DNA of 64,000 bases from Candidatus Nitricoxidireducens bremensis (GTDB lineage: Bacteria > Pseudomonadota > Gammaproteobacteria > Burkholderiales > Rhodocyclaceae): positions 248,001-312,000 of the forward strand of contig JAOTRT010000002.1 in NCBI GenBank assembly GCA_030247725.1, given 5' to 3'. The position numbers were made by a program, and so were the translations under genes. Below the pieces are notes generated by a model. It did not search any database and was not told where the DNA came from. It saw nothing but the letters and a program-made list of their open reading frames with translations. Positions 63,744 to 64,000 of the stretch are shown in pieces (the stretch's first letter is position 1; each line of letters begins with the position of its first letter).

Positions 63744-63767
63744 GGTCGGTCTCCCGGGGAATTGCGC

Positions 63768-63773
63768 TAGGAT
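63768..63773 (+). promoter_or_regulatory. -10-like hexamer before the edge dehydrogenase gene
   Basis: TAGGAT (four of six) ends seven bases before the ATG, with no Shine-Dalgarno in between. It fits the short-leader pattern seen at darP, folA and uvrD, but the hexamer is weak. Confidence 0.3.
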
Positions 63774-63780
63774 AGCCCGG

Positions 63781-64000
63781 ATGAAAACCTACCGCATCGC
63801 CACCATCCCCGGCGACGGCATCGGCAAGGAAGTCATGCCCGAAGGCGTGCGCGTCCTCGATGCCGTTGCCGCCAAATTCGGCTTCGCCTTTCAGTGGGAC
63901 TGGATCGAATGGGCGAGCTGCGACTGGTACCTGCAGCACGGCCGCATGATGCCCGACGACTGGTTCGAGCGCATCGTCGGCCACGACGCCATCTACTTCG
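63781..64000 (+). CDS. Tartrate/D-malate dehydrogenase, N-terminal part
   Basis: The first 73 residues of an isocitrate/isopropylmalate-dehydrogenase-family enzyme; the gene runs off the right edge. [19 protein letters not shown] is the NAD-binding start of the family, and [18 protein letters not shown] matches the tartrate dehydrogenase/decarboxylase or D-malate dehydrogenase (TtuC/DmlA) branch and not LeuB. It would oxidise D-malate or tartrate with NAD. The rest of the gene is needed to be sure. Confidence 0.85.
   Translation, partial: MKTYRIATIPGDGIGKEVMPEGVRVLDAVAAKFGFAFQWDWIEWASCDWYLQHGRMMPDDWFERIVGHDAIYF

Overview
The window is GC-rich chromosomal DNA (roughly two thirds G+C by eye) and almost fully coding. 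It looks like a betaproteobacterium of the Rhodocyclales type (Azospira, Dechloromonas, Zoogloea and relatives). This is inferred from the housekeeping gene order (pmbA/darP/mog, and leuS-lptE-holA-proA) and from the protein sequences; no rRNA or tRNA gene is present to confirm it.

Layout. 1-9.5 kb: a Tat-exported TRAP solute-binding protein, pmbA, darP, mog, an HD-GYP/hybrid histidine kinase pair, and an M17 aminopeptidase. 9.5-26.3 kb: thyA, then a large glycogen locus (glk, a DUF2934 protein, glgB divergent from glgC, a GH57 enzyme, a small membrane protein, a second GH57 enzyme resembling 4-alpha-glucanotransferase, an alpha-glucan phosphorylase, pgi, glgA), then folA. This set can make, branch, debranch/transfer, phosphorolyse and re-enter glucan at glucose 6-phosphate. 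26.3-32.2 kb: an Orn/Lys/Arg-type decarboxylase, dcd, the Mrp/ApbC Fe-S carrier, and an HD-GYP-like protein that has lost its HD dyad. 32.3-37.3 kb: metG, acylphosphatase, an HDOD protein, cheD, and a peroxiredoxin behind an OxyR-like operator. 37.4-42.6 kb: a WbuC-like cupin, dnaE, and two small membrane proteins. 44.3-56.8 kb: maeB, an orphan ParA, an atypical SDR, an HD-GYP phosphodiesterase, uvrD, a multi-PAS histidine kinase, and a FecR-SPOR protein. 56.8-64 kb: leuS, lptE, holA, proA, a DUF4139 protein, and the start of a tartrate/D-malate dehydrogenase.

The outstanding anomaly is at 42,645-44,323. A two-gene, AT-richer cassette (125-aa soluble protein plus 154-aa single-pass membrane protein) sits between two long inverted copies of one repeat and fills the gap between two convergent stop codons. 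A 19-base tandem repeat lies upstream of the first gene, and a long hairpin covers the end of the second. The function is unknown; it is the best candidate here for an undescribed system.

Other structure: two related composite palindromic elements upstream of glk and glgA, with conserved loops and differing but self-complementary stems; a set of genes whose -10 hexamer lies only 6-9 bases from the start codon with no Shine-Dalgarno (probable leaderless mRNAs); and several proteins with altered catalytic or structural parts (degenerate HD-GYP, an SDR without Tyr/Lys, a shortened HolA). No CRISPR array, tRNA, rRNA, transposase or integrase gene was seen.
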